Counted from the first letter of the stretch, positions 1-6,848 are shown. The stretch is DNA of 8,973 nt from an uncultured Stomatobaculum sp. (GCA_938010625.1 CALLVJ010000331.1:1-8973), one strand, 5' to 3'. Notes: generated by a model not told the origin, from the letters alone. Program-made: numbers and translations.

Positions 1-734
1 CCGATAAAGAAAGAAACCACAGTTCCCGCGCCTACTGCGATGACAATGTAGAGCGCTGCATTGAGAATGTTATTCTCATCCAGAGCTTCCGTATCCGCGG
101 AGACATCGACCGTAGTAGTCGGATGTGTATCCTTTGCCCCCTGGGCATTGACGCCTTTGGATTTGAGGCCATACTTCTTGATCTTGCCATAGGCAATCGG
201 GCCGCCCATCATGCAGCCTGCAATCAGACCGTAGGTCGCGGCTGCGACTGCGACCGTCGTCGCATTCGCGACGCCGAGATTCTCGAGGAAGGGTCCCCAG
301 GAACCTGCGGTTCCGTGTCCGCCGACCAGCGGGATGGAGCCCATCGCGAGACCGATGCGCGGGTCAAGGCCGAAGGCCTTTGCGCCGATCGCACCGACCA
401 GATCCTGAATCACGCACATCGCTGCGGATACACCGAGGAACAAAATGACGCCGATGCCTCCCTTTTTCAACATGCCAAAGGCCGCCATATAACCGACCGA
501 GCAGAAGAACGCAGTCATGAAAACCTTCTGCAAGGTGACATCCATATCGAACTCCATAATGCCTGTACCGCGAAGAATCGCGTGCACAATGGCGAATACA
601 AGTCCACCGACGACAGGCGCCGGGATACAGTAGCGGCGGAGAAACTCAATCCGCGCGACCAGTTCGCGTCCGATGAGCAGCATGACAACTGCCACCGCAA
701 GCGCCTGATACATATCAAGCTTCACTGTTTGCAT
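1..734 (-). CDS. gltS: Sodium/glutamate symporter GltS, N-terminal 244 residues (3' end outside window)
   Basis: Secondary transporter of the ESS family that imports glutamate with sodium across the cytoplasmic membrane. The protein opens MQTVKLDMYQALAVAVVMLL. It then shows family signatures that I recognise: the RRYCIPAPVVGGL loop near residues 34-46 and the GGHGTAGSWGP stretch near residues 138-148, plus several long hydrophobic segments. GltS proteins are usually about 400 residues, so roughly the last 40 percent lies beyond the left edge. The ATG is preceded by AGGAGG with a 5-base gap, which fixes the start. The gene lies 134 bases downstream of the response regulator gene on the same strand and has its own sigma-A-like promoter in that gap. 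This context suggests that the adjacent two-component system controls glutamate uptake. Identity as GltS is confident; substrate specificity is inferred from the family. Confidence 0.93.
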   Translation of the reverse strand, partial: MQTVKLDMYQALAVAVVMLLIGRELVARIEFLRRYCIPAPVVGGLVFAIVHAILRGTGIMEFDMDVTLQKVFMTAFFCSVGYMAAFGMLKKGGIGVILFLGVSAAMCVIQDLVGAIGAKAFGLDPRIGLAMGSIPLVGGHGTAGSWGPFLENLGVANATTVAVAAATYGLIAGCMMGGPIAYGKIKKYGLKSKGVNAQGAKDTHPTTTVDVSADTEALDENNILNAALYIVIAVGAGTVVSFFI

Positions 735-813
735 AAAAACCTCCTTTTCCCCCTGTCAGCACAGCACAGTCTTTTCCCGGTTCTCTCTGCCTGCGCCGAT
801 AGCCGATATCTAT

Positions 814-843
814 ATTATAAAATAGAGCTTCAAGAAGTTTCAA
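814..843 (-). promoter_or_regulatory. Predicted sigma-A promoter of gltS
   Basis: On the minus strand TTGAAA (838-843) is followed after 18 bases by a perfect TATAAT (814-819). Initiation would fall near 807 and give a leader of about 70 bases before the gltS ATG. The -35 box lies inside a 10-base-period tandem repeat, which may be an operator. Two tandem copies of the 7-mer GCCGATA (plus-strand reading, 795-808) sit at the predicted start point. Confidence 0.7.
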
Positions 844-852
844 GAAGTTTCA
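829..852. repeat. Tandem 10-bp direct repeat over the gltS -35 box; candidate regulator site
   Basis: On the plus strand TTCAAGAAGT occurs twice head to tail (829-838 and 839-848), followed by a partial third copy TTCA (849-852). The period is one DNA turn, so the copies lie on the same helix face, and they overlap the -35 hexamer of gltS. From memory, GlnL of Bacillus subtilis binds direct repeats of 10-base period (TTTTGT-N4-TTTTGT). A GlnL-like regulator is encoded immediately upstream. The repeat is observed directly; its role as an operator is inference. Confidence 0.5.
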
Positions 853-868
853 CAAATTCCATTTGAAA

Positions 869-1720
869 TTATGTGCTTTGTTCAGCGAGCTGCATAAGGC
901 TTTCGATGAATTTCTTAATAGATGGCTTTCCTCCATAGCTCTTTTTACCACGGATCAGATCCATCTCTGCGCGCACCTCTTCAAACGGGAAGAGCGTGCT
1001 GCTATAGCGCGTAAAGCTCTCGTTCAAAAAGTCCTCGAGTCCGAGATGGGCGAGGTTTGTAAGACCGACCGCAATGGCTCGCCGCATTCTCTGCTCCATG
1101 CTCTTCGGATTGTCCGAAAGCTCTGAACAGAGCTCCCGTATGCTCTCCTGCTGTAACGACCTCTGCTCCCGCTTCACAAAGAGACAGAGATTCAGGATGT
1201 CCGCGCTTCCTTTCTCGCCTGCCATCCCAATGCGCGCAAGGATGCTGCTGATTTCCCGGCGGCACTCCTCGTCTGTGTCCTGCGGCACCGCAACCTGCCC
1301 GGTAAACAGCACCCGGCGCAGCGCCTCTATGGTTCTCTCATTCTCAAGCTGTCTGGCCACAGTGCCAATCACCGCGCGGAGTTCCACAATGTTGATCGGC
1401 TTGTTCAGGAAGAAATCAATTCCAGCATCGTAAGCCTTTGCGATCATATCCTTCTGCGTGACCTGGGAGAGCATAATGCACTTTGCGCGGCAGCCCCTGC
1501 TGCGAAGACGGCGCACCAGCTCCGCGCCATCTCGTCCCGGCATCAGAAAGTCGACCAGAATCAGATCCGGATGCAGCGCGGCAATCTGCAGTTCATCGCC
1601 GTCGTCGTCCTCAGAACTGCCGACAACCTCCCCGAGCCCCTGATCCTCAATGAAGTCCCGGAGCGTATCAATCACCCCGACATCATCCTCTGCAATGTAA
1701 ATTCTAAGCTCTCTCTCCAT
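869..1720 (-). CDS. glnL: Response regulator of the GlnL/YcbB type (receiver plus YcbB-like output domain)
   Basis: Cytoplasmic phospho-receiver and DNA-binding regulator, 283 residues. The receiver domain (about 4-120) has the acidic pocket E11-D12-D13, phosphoacceptor D57 in LILVDFLMPGRDG, S85 and the lysine K107 in LNKPIN. The C-terminal part (about 160-280) lacks the usual OmpR or NarL helix-turn-helix. It resembles the YcbB output domain of Bacillus GlnL: an ISSILARIGM..KGSADI segment, then EQRMRRAI....L..LGLEDF and a final KKFIESL. I chose the ATG at 1720, behind AGAGGG with a 6-base gap, over an in-frame TTG at 1750, because residue 1 then sits just before the first receiver strand. 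The gene overlaps the kinase gene by 17 bases, so translation is probably coupled. B. subtilis GlnL activates glutamine utilisation genes; here the downstream target is likely gltS. The family call comes from recalled motifs. Confidence 0.85.
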   Translation of the reverse strand: MERELRIYIAEDDVGVIDTLRDFIEDQGLGEVVGSSEDDDGDELQIAALHPDLILVDFLMPGRDGAELVRRLRSRGCRAKCIMLSQVTQKDMIAKAYDAGIDFFLNKPINIVELRAVIGTVARQLENERTIEALRRVLFTGQVAVPQDTDEECRREISSILARIGMAGEKGSADILNLCLFVKREQRSLQQESIRELCSELSDNPKSMEQRMRRAIAVGLTNLAHLGLEDFLNESFTRYSSTLFPFEEVRAEMDLIRGKKSYGGKPSIKKFIESLMQLAEQST

Positions 1721-3089
1721 AAACAGCCCTCTTCTCTTCTGTATATGCAATCGCCTCCACCGGAATTCTCACGGAGAAGCAGGTGTTACCGGGCTCTGAC
1801 TGCACTGCAATCGTGCCGCCAAAATGTTCTTCTACCATATTCTTGACGCCGGCCAGTCCCACGCCGCGGTAGATGTTGCCAGTCCGCTCATCGAACTTCG
1901 TCGAATAGCCGAGCCGAAAAATCTTCTCTAGCTTGCGCGGCACAATGCCGGGGCCATTGTCCGAGACTGCAAAGGCATAACAGCCGTCTGTCTGCCGCTC
2001 CGAAACCATGATTGTGCCGCGCCGCCGATCCCCCTCAATCGCCTCAATCGCATTGCCGACCAGATTTTTTAAGATGGTCATCAGCGCATAATGCTCGCGG
2101 GTCAGAAAGTCGTCGCGGCAGTCAAACAACAGCCGGATGTCCAGCTGCTTTTCGCGGATCACACCATTTGAAGTCGCATCCAGAATTTCCATGAGCTCCC
2201 GGAAGCGGACGTGATCCTCGTCATACTCGTTTTCAGCGGTCTCCTCAAGCCCCCGCATAATACGGAGATAGTCTTTTTTGATCTCGTGCACATCGCGGGC
2301 GATGTTGAGCGCGCGACGTTGCATCTCCTCGGGCAACTGTTGCGCGCGCAGCTCCTCTGAGAGCCGATAGGCATTGCCCATGACGCGCTCAATTTCCTCA
2401 GAATTTTTCCGCATCAGATAAAGCTCACTCTTTAGGCCGGTGATCATCAAAAATAGGCGCTGGTAGCGCCCCTCCTGCTCATGCCGCACCTGCAGCTCAC
2501 GGTACTGCCGATCCATGACCAGAACCAGCAGCACGAGCGATGCGCGAAACAATGCGACCAGAAAAAGAACCAGCGAGGCATCTTCGACGTTGACCACAGT
2601 GTCGAGCAGAAAAGCGCGGAGCAGGAGCTCTGCGACATTCGCGAACAAATCGCAGAAAAAGGCCGCTGCAAAAACACGCGGCAATGTCGCAATGCGCTGA
2701 TTCGGAATCTGCAGCCGAAATAAAATGCCATAGCAGACATAAAAAAGCGCCCCAGGCAACTGCTGATAAATCCTTCCTCCCGTAAAGCCATGCCCAAAGA
2801 TCGACACCAGGATGCGGAACAAAAAAACAATCAGCGCTGTAAAGCCACAGACTGACAAACTGTGAATCTGCGCGCCCATGGTCATTAAGAGCACCGGCAG
2901 CAGAACCACGGCAATCGAGATGCGGAAATCACTACTGATCACATTGAAATAAAACTGCGAGAGAAGTGCAACAGTCGCGCCAATCGTGGCGCTGCGCCGC
3001 ACCGGATGAAATTCCAACGGCCGTCTGAAAAGTCCTCTGTCCATCTGCCGGGTCTGCTCCGATGCCCGGTTCTCCCGCTCTGTCTGCAC
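1704..3089 (-). CDS. Membrane sensor histidine kinase, partner of the GlnL-type regulator (GlnK/YcbA-like)
   Basis: Sensor kinase of 461 residues from the GTG start chosen here. About six hydrophobic helices (near 33-52, 54-72, 76-100, 110-126, 135-162 and 171-192) form the membrane sensor. A helical linker follows, then the H-box ARDVHEIKKDYLRIMRGL with presumed phosphorylated H268. The HATPase domain has the N-box LKNLVGNAIEAI (around 340-351), G1 DNGPGI (377-382), F-box LGYSTKF and G2 GVGLAG (409-414), so it looks catalytically complete. An upstream in-frame ATG at 3113 would add 8 residues, but it has no ribosome binding site and sits directly against the -10 box. GTG at 3089 has AGAGAGGTG with a 6-base gap. 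The domain plan and pairing with a YcbB-type regulator suggest a GlnK-like sensor of glutamine or glutamate. The ligand is not visible in the sequence. Confidence 0.87.
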   Translation of the reverse strand: MQTERENRASEQTRQMDRGLFRRPLEFHPVRRSATIGATVALLSQFYFNVISSDFRISIAVVLLPVLLMTMGAQIHSLSVCGFTALIVFLFRILVSIFGHGFTGGRIYQQLPGALFYVCYGILFRLQIPNQRIATLPRVFAAAFFCDLFANVAELLLRAFLLDTVVNVEDASLVLFLVALFRASLVLLVLVMDRQYRELQVRHEQEGRYQRLFLMITGLKSELYLMRKNSEEIERVMGNAYRLSEELRAQQLPEEMQRRALNIARDVHEIKKDYLRIMRGLEETAENEYDEDHVRFRELMEILDATSNGVIREKQLDIRLLFDCRDDFLTREHYALMTILKNLVGNAIEAIEGDRRRGTIMVSERQTDGCYAFAVSDNGPGIVPRKLEKIFRLGYSTKFDERTGNIYRGVGLAGVKNMVEEHFGGTIAVQSEPGNTCFSVRIPVEAIAYTEEKRAVYGERA

Positions 3090-3107
3090 GCTTCGCACCT
3101 CTCTTTC

Positions 3108-3136
3108 CCGCATAGTATAGCATTTTATGCTATACT
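3108..3136 (+). promoter_or_regulatory. Predicted extended -10 promoter of the plus-strand zinc-ribbon gene
   Basis: The plus strand carries the mirror copy of the same extended -10, TGC-TATACT (TATACT at 3131-3136). The hexamer 17 bases upstream (CCGCAT) is a poor -35, so function would rest on the extended -10. Initiation is expected near 3143, giving a leader of about 42 bases before the ATG at 3185. Confidence 0.45.
3114..3136. repeat. Perfect 10+10 bp palindrome with 3-base centre between divergent genes
   Basis: The left arm AGTATAGCAT (3114-3123) and right arm ATGCTATACT (3127-3136) are exact inverted copies around TTT. The arms supply a -10 box to each strand. Together they may be a symmetric divergent promoter, an operator for a dimeric regulator, or both. 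No U-tract follows on either side, so it is not a terminator. Confidence 0.75.
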
Positions 3137-3142
3137 GGTCAT
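3114..3142 (-). promoter_or_regulatory. Predicted extended -10 promoter of the kinase-regulator operon
   Basis: On the minus strand ATGACC (3137-3142, four of six consensus bases) is followed after 17 bases by TGC-TATACT, an extended -10 (TATACT at 3114-3119). Initiation is expected near 3107. That lies inside the first codons of the ATG-initiated frame, so translation from GTG at 3089 is more likely. The promoter overlaps the plus-strand promoter in the same palindrome. Confidence 0.6.
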
Positions 3143-3184
3143 ACGAAAGCAGTCCACTTTGTCTATTTTTTCAGGAGGATTTCC

Positions 3185-3967
3185 ATGTCGGTTCCTGCCA
3201 TTCTGCTCACTCTGCGCCCGCTTCTCATGGCGCTTGCCATTTTGTTTCTGCCGCCGCTCCTGTTTCGACGACAGTTCCGGGAATTTTCCGGTTTCCTGCG
3301 CGACCTGAGGAGCCTGCTCCGCGCTGCGGAAGAGAGCAAGCAGCTTGGTCCCACCGAGCGCTCTGTCCCGGATGTGACCAAGCTCTTTCTGCCGGCGATC
3401 CATCGCGATTTTCCCGCCTTCAACTGGACAGAAGAGCGCGTCGCGGTCGAGAAGCGCATTGCCTCAGTGCTTGCCGCCCGGCAGGCCATGGATCTATCGA
3501 AGCTCTCTGCGCCCTCCGAGAGCCTTCGAGAGCGCGTCCGCCTCGCCATTGAGGACGACCGCATGAACGCGCTGACGCGCAGCTTTTCTGACATTTTGAT
3601 TCACAGAACTGCGATTGCAGACTATAAAAATCTGCCGACTCTGACAGAAATCCGGCTTATCAGTTCCATCGGCTTTACCGCTTCTCTCGCGGGCGAAGCC
3701 ATCCGGAAAAGCGAGGGGAAGGCGCGCGCTGCGGTTCTCGCTGCACCGCACAAAGTTGAGACCACTGTCACCTCTGTCCTCGTACATGTCCAGAGCATTA
3801 ATCAGCGGAGCGGCTACCAGAAAATCACCGGCATCTCCTGCCCGCACTGCGGCGCGCCCCTGCCGCGCGCCGACACTGCAATTTGTCCCTTCTGTAAAAG
3901 CGCACTTGTGCAGACCGACCGCCTGGTCTGGTCACTCGAGGAAATCGAATTTCAGACGCTGGTCTGA
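3185..3967 (+). CDS. Membrane-anchored protein with C-terminal zinc ribbon, possibly Tim44-like
   Basis: Protein of 260 residues with unknown function. One N-terminal membrane helix (about 5-27) is followed by the basic stretch RRQFREF, which predicts the rest is cytoplasmic. A soluble region (about 60-205) begins near FPAFNWTEERV and contains mixed helices and strands. It vaguely resembles Tim44-like domains seen in clostridial zinc-ribbon proteins, but I cannot verify this. A treble-cysteine-type zinc ribbon ends the protein: CPHC (219, 222) and CPFC (234, 237), then VWSLEEIEFQTLV. All four zinc ligands are intact. The start is fixed by AGGAGG with a gap of about 7 bases. It is transcribed alone, divergently from the kinase operon and through the same palindromic promoter region. 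Unlike the two LRR proteins to the right, its zinc ribbon is at the C terminus. Confidence 0.85.
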   Translation: MSVPAILLTLRPLLMALAILFLPPLLFRRQFREFSGFLRDLRSLLRAAEESKQLGPTERSVPDVTKLFLPAIHRDFPAFNWTEERVAVEKRIASVLAARQAMDLSKLSAPSESLRERVRLAIEDDRMNALTRSFSDILIHRTAIADYKNLPTLTEIRLISSIGFTASLAGEAIRKSEGKARAAVLAAPHKVETTVTSVLVHVQSINQRSGYQKITGISCPHCGAPLPRADTAICPFCKSALVQTDRLVWSLEEIEFQTLV

Positions 3968-4008
3968 GATAACCGTGCAACCTGATTATGTACTTAGCTT
4001 TGAATACC

Positions 4009-4056
4009 AAAAGAAAAAATGGATGCCACCTGTAAAGCACAGGATAGCATCCATTT
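4009..4056 (-). terminator. Rho-independent terminator of the thioesterase/coiled-coil operon
   Basis: AAATGGATGC (4017-4026) pairs perfectly with GCATCCATTT (4047-4056), with an inner stem CCTGT/ACAGG. On the minus strand the hairpin is followed by TTTTTT-C-TTTT, read from 4009-4019. It lies about 75 bases past the stop of the 76-residue gene. On the plus strand only TTTG follows, so termination there would be weak. Confidence 0.88.
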
Positions 4057-4092
4057 GTTGCAGCGAGGCAAACGGTCACTGGCCCTGCATTC

Positions 4093-4133
4093 CGGGTACA
4101 CAGCAAACCGCGTGTCCGTTTTTGATTCTTTTT
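4093..4133 (+). terminator. Possible weak terminator for the plus-strand zinc-ribbon gene
   Basis: CGG-GT-ACAC (4093-4101) can pair with GTGTCCG (4112-4118) with a 2-base bulge. It is followed by TTTTTGATTCTTTTTT (4119-4134). The stem is imperfect and overlaps the last codons of the opposing gene, so this is only a candidate. Confidence 0.3.
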
Positions 4134-4363
4134 TACTGCCTCTGAATGATGGCGAGGACTTCCTCCGCGGTCTTGCCGCTCTCCTCAATGGCCTTCATAA
4201 TGACCTGCTGGGTCTCAGTCTTTTCTTCTTTCTGGAGCTCCTTAATCTCAGCCTTCTTTGCCTTCACAGCCTCCTGAAGCTCTGTGAGTTCTGCATTTGC
4301 CCGCTGCAGTCTCTCTGCAATACTGAGCGTCGGCTTGTTCTTTGCTCCCTTGGTGCGTGCCAT
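4133..4363 (-). CDS. Small basic, coiled-coil hypothetical protein (76 aa)
   Basis: Function unknown. The N terminus MARTKGAKNKP is basic and may contact nucleic acid. Residues 15-55 form a charged helical region with a heptad-like pattern (LQRANAELTELQEAVKAKKA then EIKELQKEEK). The end, SGKTAEEVLAIIQRQ, resembles a short helix pair that recurs in small clostridial proteins. The start has a clear AGGAGGAG site 6 bases before the ATG. It follows the thioesterase gene by 15 bases and precedes a strong terminator, so the two form an operon. I do not recognise a named family. The strong ribosome site and operon position support a real gene despite its size. A nucleoid-associated or adaptor role would be speculation. 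Confidence 0.82.
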   Translation of the reverse strand: MARTKGAKNKPTLSIAERLQRANAELTELQEAVKAKKAEIKELQKEEKTETQQVIMKAIEESGKTAEEVLAIIQRQ

Positions 4364-4378
4364 TTTGTTCTCCTCCTC

Positions 4379-4780
4379 TTAATTTTTCTGGTCAAGCTTT
4401 GCGTGTGCTTTTTCCTCGAAACGCTTCTGGTCAATAATTGCTCTCTGGTGCGTTCCCTCGCCAATCAGACCGCAAGCGTCGTGTGCTTCGACATGGAACG
4501 TGAGAATTTTGCCATTTGCGCTGATTTCCAGAAGTTCTGCGTCGAAGGTCACCTTCATGCCCTTCGGCGTCGCAGCGACATGGCTCACATCTACCTTGAC
4601 TCCGACGGTTGTCTTGCCCTCTCCGAGCAGCTTCTCGACCGAAGCTGCCGAAGTATATTCCATATTTGCAATCATCATCGGGGTCGCAAGCACATGCACG
4701 GTTCCACTTCCGACATGCGTTGCCAAATCCTTTTCTTCGACTGTGATTTCCTGATGTCCTTTGATTCCTGGTTCCAACAT
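4379..4780 (-). CDS. Hotdog-fold thioesterase of the FlK (fluoroacetyl-CoA thioesterase-like) family
   Basis: Cytoplasmic acyl-CoA thioesterase-like protein of 133 residues, a normal length for the family. The characteristic stretch VLATPMMIANMEYTS is followed by GKTTVGVKVDVSHVAATP, then VEAHDACGLIGEGTHQR. T33, E41 and H67 have spacings of 8 and 26 residues. These match the Thr42-Glu50-His76 catalytic set of Streptomyces FlK as I recall it. Most such proteins in anaerobes do not act on fluoroacetyl-CoA, and their substrate is unknown, so I infer hydrolysis of a short acyl-CoA. The ATG has the purine-rich site AGAGGAG just upstream. It is the first gene of a two-gene operon with its own promoter at 4840-4868. 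Confidence 0.88.
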   Translation of the reverse strand: MLEPGIKGHQEITVEEKDLATHVGSGTVHVLATPMMIANMEYTSAASVEKLLGEGKTTVGVKVDVSHVAATPKGMKVTFDAELLEISANGKILTFHVEAHDACGLIGEGTHQRAIIDQKRFEEKAHAKLDQKN

Positions 4781-4839
4781 CCTCTCTCCTCTTTTCTATT
4801 CCAAACTCCCTGTTTTATACAAATAATTCCTTACTAAGA

Positions 4840-4868
4840 GTTATAACAAACTCTCTATTTCTTCGCAA
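4840..4868 (-). promoter_or_regulatory. Predicted promoter of the thioesterase operon
   Basis: On the minus strand TTGCGA (4863-4868) is followed after 17 bases by TATAAC (4840-4845). An inverted repeat AGAGTT/AACTCT (plus strand 4837-4842 and 4849-4854) overlaps the -10 and could be an operator. A second A/T-rich -10-like TATAAA lies downstream. The leader would be about 50 bases. Confidence 0.55.
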
Positions 4869-4892
4869 GTATTGTTTTTATGAAAATGAAAT

Positions 4893-6848
4893 TTATTCCA
4901 CCAGAGTGATTCCCTTGTTCTGCATTACTGCGATATTTTGAATTTCATTTTCACCACAGTAAAGCACGCGAAGCTTTGGAAGCGCAGTGAGCGGTGAAAT
5001 ATCCTCTATGCGGTTTCCGCTGATATCAAAAACTTCCACATTCTGCAGACCGCCCGCAAAATCGAGATCTGTGAGCCCGCAGTGATTCAGGCGAAGTTCA
5101 CGGAGCGCTGTGCAGTGCGAAAGCTGGCTGAGCGCCGCAGAACCCGTCACCGTGCTGCCGTAGCCGCCAATCTGAACACCGTCAAAGCCGATCACCGTGA
5201 GCCTCTCAAGCGCAGTGTTGTCCTGCTCCAGAGCCGCAGCAAAGTGCAGGGGCGAACTGCTCATATCCGCCACAATGCTCTCGCCAATGAGCGTCATGTC
5301 TGTGACGTGTGGAAAGGCTCCGAGATCAACCGGCCCCTGACTGCTGACCACAGTCAGCTTTTGCAGCTTTGGCAGCGCGCCGACACTCGCAATATTCGTG
5401 AGCTTCTCCGACGTGCTGTCCAGATTCAGACAAAGCTCCTCGAGATTCGAGAGCCCTGAGAGCAGTGAAAAATCCTCACTCTCCCCGGAGTCATTCAGGA
5501 ACAGCGTGAGTTTTTTCAGATTATGGCAGCCGGCAATCTGCGGAAAGGTATCGTCGTCGGTTTCCAGTTCCTCCAGTGCGGTCAAACCACTTAAATCCGG
5601 CGGCATCCCCTTGAAGTGCCAGGACGTATTTGCAATGCGGAGTTTCGTGAGATTCGTGAGTGACGTCAGCGCGTTGAGGTCTTCAATGTCGAAGCAATCT
5701 CCAATATCCAGAACGCGGAGACCGGTGAGAGAGCGAAGCGGTTCAATGCTGCGGAGTGCCCCGCCGTTATAGAGCCGGAGTTCCTGCAGATTACTGAGCG
5801 GGCTCAGCACATTGAGGCTCTTCATCTCATCAATGCCCACAAGGGTCAGGCTCTCAAGCTGGGTGAGACTTGAGAGAAAACGCAGATCTTTGACATTTCC
5901 TCCGGACGCGCGGGCGCTGAGCTGCATGCTTCTCACTTGACTGAGCCCAATCAGATCTTCATTGCTCTTTACGTCCAGTTCGGTTCCAAGCTCTTCCAAC
6001 TTCGAAAGTTTCTGCAGATCGGAAAGTGAGATCATCTCCTCGCGCCGACCAATCAAAAGTTTCTTCAGATTGGGAAAGCGCTCTACCAGGTGATCGGCAT
6101 CTTCCGCTTTCATAAGCGTCACGCCACCAAGTTCTTCGATTGCCCCGGGGTCTGCGACCAGATTCGCGAGATTCTCCGGCCGATTGTCATAGCCGCCGAA
6201 GTCGGACAGATACAGGGCTTTTAACTTCTTCAGATTGCCGAGCGTATGAGCATATTCCTCCGAATCAAACGAAATGCGGATTGCATCGCCGGTATTGCCG
6301 CTCGCAGCGCGGAGCCCCTCAAGATTCGGAAACACCTGAAAGGCAGAACCATCCAGCACAATGCTACTCCTGTCATGGAGGATTGGAACCTGCCTTTCGC
6401 TGTCATCCGTAAATTTCACTCTCAGCCAGAACATCTTGTCGCGCTCTCTCTGAAACGAAATCTCTTTGACGCGCGCATAGTCATCCGCTGTCCAGGCTGC
6501 AGGCTCCTTCTCGAACACATCCGTGAAGGCACTGACCAGAACCGGGTCCGTCAGCGTTGTCGCATAGTGCACCTTCGCTTTGGGCTCTGCCTTTCGGTGT
6601 CTCCGAGTCAGCATCGGCAGTAGAATAAAGAAGATACTCGCAACTGCGCAGAGAACCATCGATATGACAAACAGTTCGGGTGACATTCGCCTGCCGTAGC
6701 TCTCATGGCCGATCACATTGATCTGCACCGACTTCTCTTCTTCTTCGACATAGAGCACGGTTCCACAGACGCGGCAGTTCGTCTTGCCGCTCTGCTTCAC
6801 AAGGATACTGCTTCCGCAGTGCGGACATCGGATCTTCGTTGAATTCAT
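4893..6848 (-). CDS. Zinc ribbon - membrane helix - leucine-rich repeat protein (651 aa)
   Basis: Function unknown. An N-terminal zinc ribbon (CPHC at 8 and 11; CRVC at 25 and 28) is followed by an acidic linker and a single membrane helix (about 59-80). A region resembling an LRR N-cap (TDPVLVSAF to YARVKEISF, about 99-132) leads into a long leucine-rich repeat array (about 175-645). The array has roughly 15 irregular repeats of internalin-like type, for example LSNLQELRLYNGGALRSIEP and LQNVEVFDISGNRIEDISPL. There is no C-terminal anchor or sorting motif. The basic stretch TRRHRKAEPKAK directly after the helix argues by the positive-inside rule for LRRs facing the cytoplasm, contrary to the usual view of LRRs as surface binders. 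The start overlaps the stop of the upstream paralogue as ATGA, with GGAGAGAAGG upstream. No clear terminator follows. A scaffold or ligand-binding role is possible; none is demonstrated. Confidence 0.9.
   Translation of the reverse strand: MNSTKIRCPHCGSSILVKQSGKTNCRVCGTVLYVEEEEKSVQINVIGHESYGRRMSPELFVISMVLCAVASIFFILLPMLTRRHRKAEPKAKVHYATTLTDPVLVSAFTDVFEKEPAAWTADDYARVKEISFQRERDKMFWLRVKFTDDSERQVPILHDRSSIVLDGSAFQVFPNLEGLRAASGNTGDAIRISFDSEEYAHTLGNLKKLKALYLSDFGGYDNRPENLANLVADPGAIEELGGVTLMKAEDADHLVERFPNLKKLLIGRREEMISLSDLQKLSKLEELGTELDVKSNEDLIGLSQVRSMQLSARASGGNVKDLRFLSSLTQLESLTLVGIDEMKSLNVLSPLSNLQELRLYNGGALRSIEPLRSLTGLRVLDIGDCFDIEDLNALTSLTNLTKLRIANTSWHFKGMPPDLSGLTALEELETDDDTFPQIAGCHNLKKLTLFLNDSGESEDFSLLSGLSNLEELCLNLDSTSEKLTNIASVGALPKLQKLTVVSSQGPVDLGAFPHVTDMTLIGESIVADMSSSPLHFAAALEQDNTALERLTVIGFDGVQIGGYGSTVTGSAALSQLSHCTALRELRLNHCGLTDLDFAGGLQNVEVFDISGNRIEDISPLTALPKLRVLYCGENEIQNIAVMQNKGITLVE

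Noticed and set aside
757..769. Short tandem CAGCA repeats in the gltS leader
   Set aside because: Only 2.6 copies of a 5-mer, readily expected by chance and outside any recognisable regulatory element.
123..866. Long plus-strand open frame of 247 codons
   Set aside because: It is antisense to gltS, whose minus-strand translation has clear family motifs. Its composition is rich in D, R and H without domain character, and it runs into the promoter region.
1721..1750. TTG-initiated extension of the response regulator by 10 residues
   Set aside because: The ATG at 1720 has a ribosome site and places the first receiver strand at the normal distance. The extension MHIQKRRGLF has no family counterpart that I know.
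3114..3136. Palindrome considered as a terminator
   Set aside because: Its arms are A/T-rich and neither side carries a U-tract. It lies between divergent genes, where no terminator is needed.
4019..4837. Plus-strand open frame of 272 codons with leucine- and cysteine-rich translation
   Set aside because: It starts inside the minus-strand terminator hairpin and lies antisense to two well-supported genes. No ribosome binding site or recognisable domain was found.
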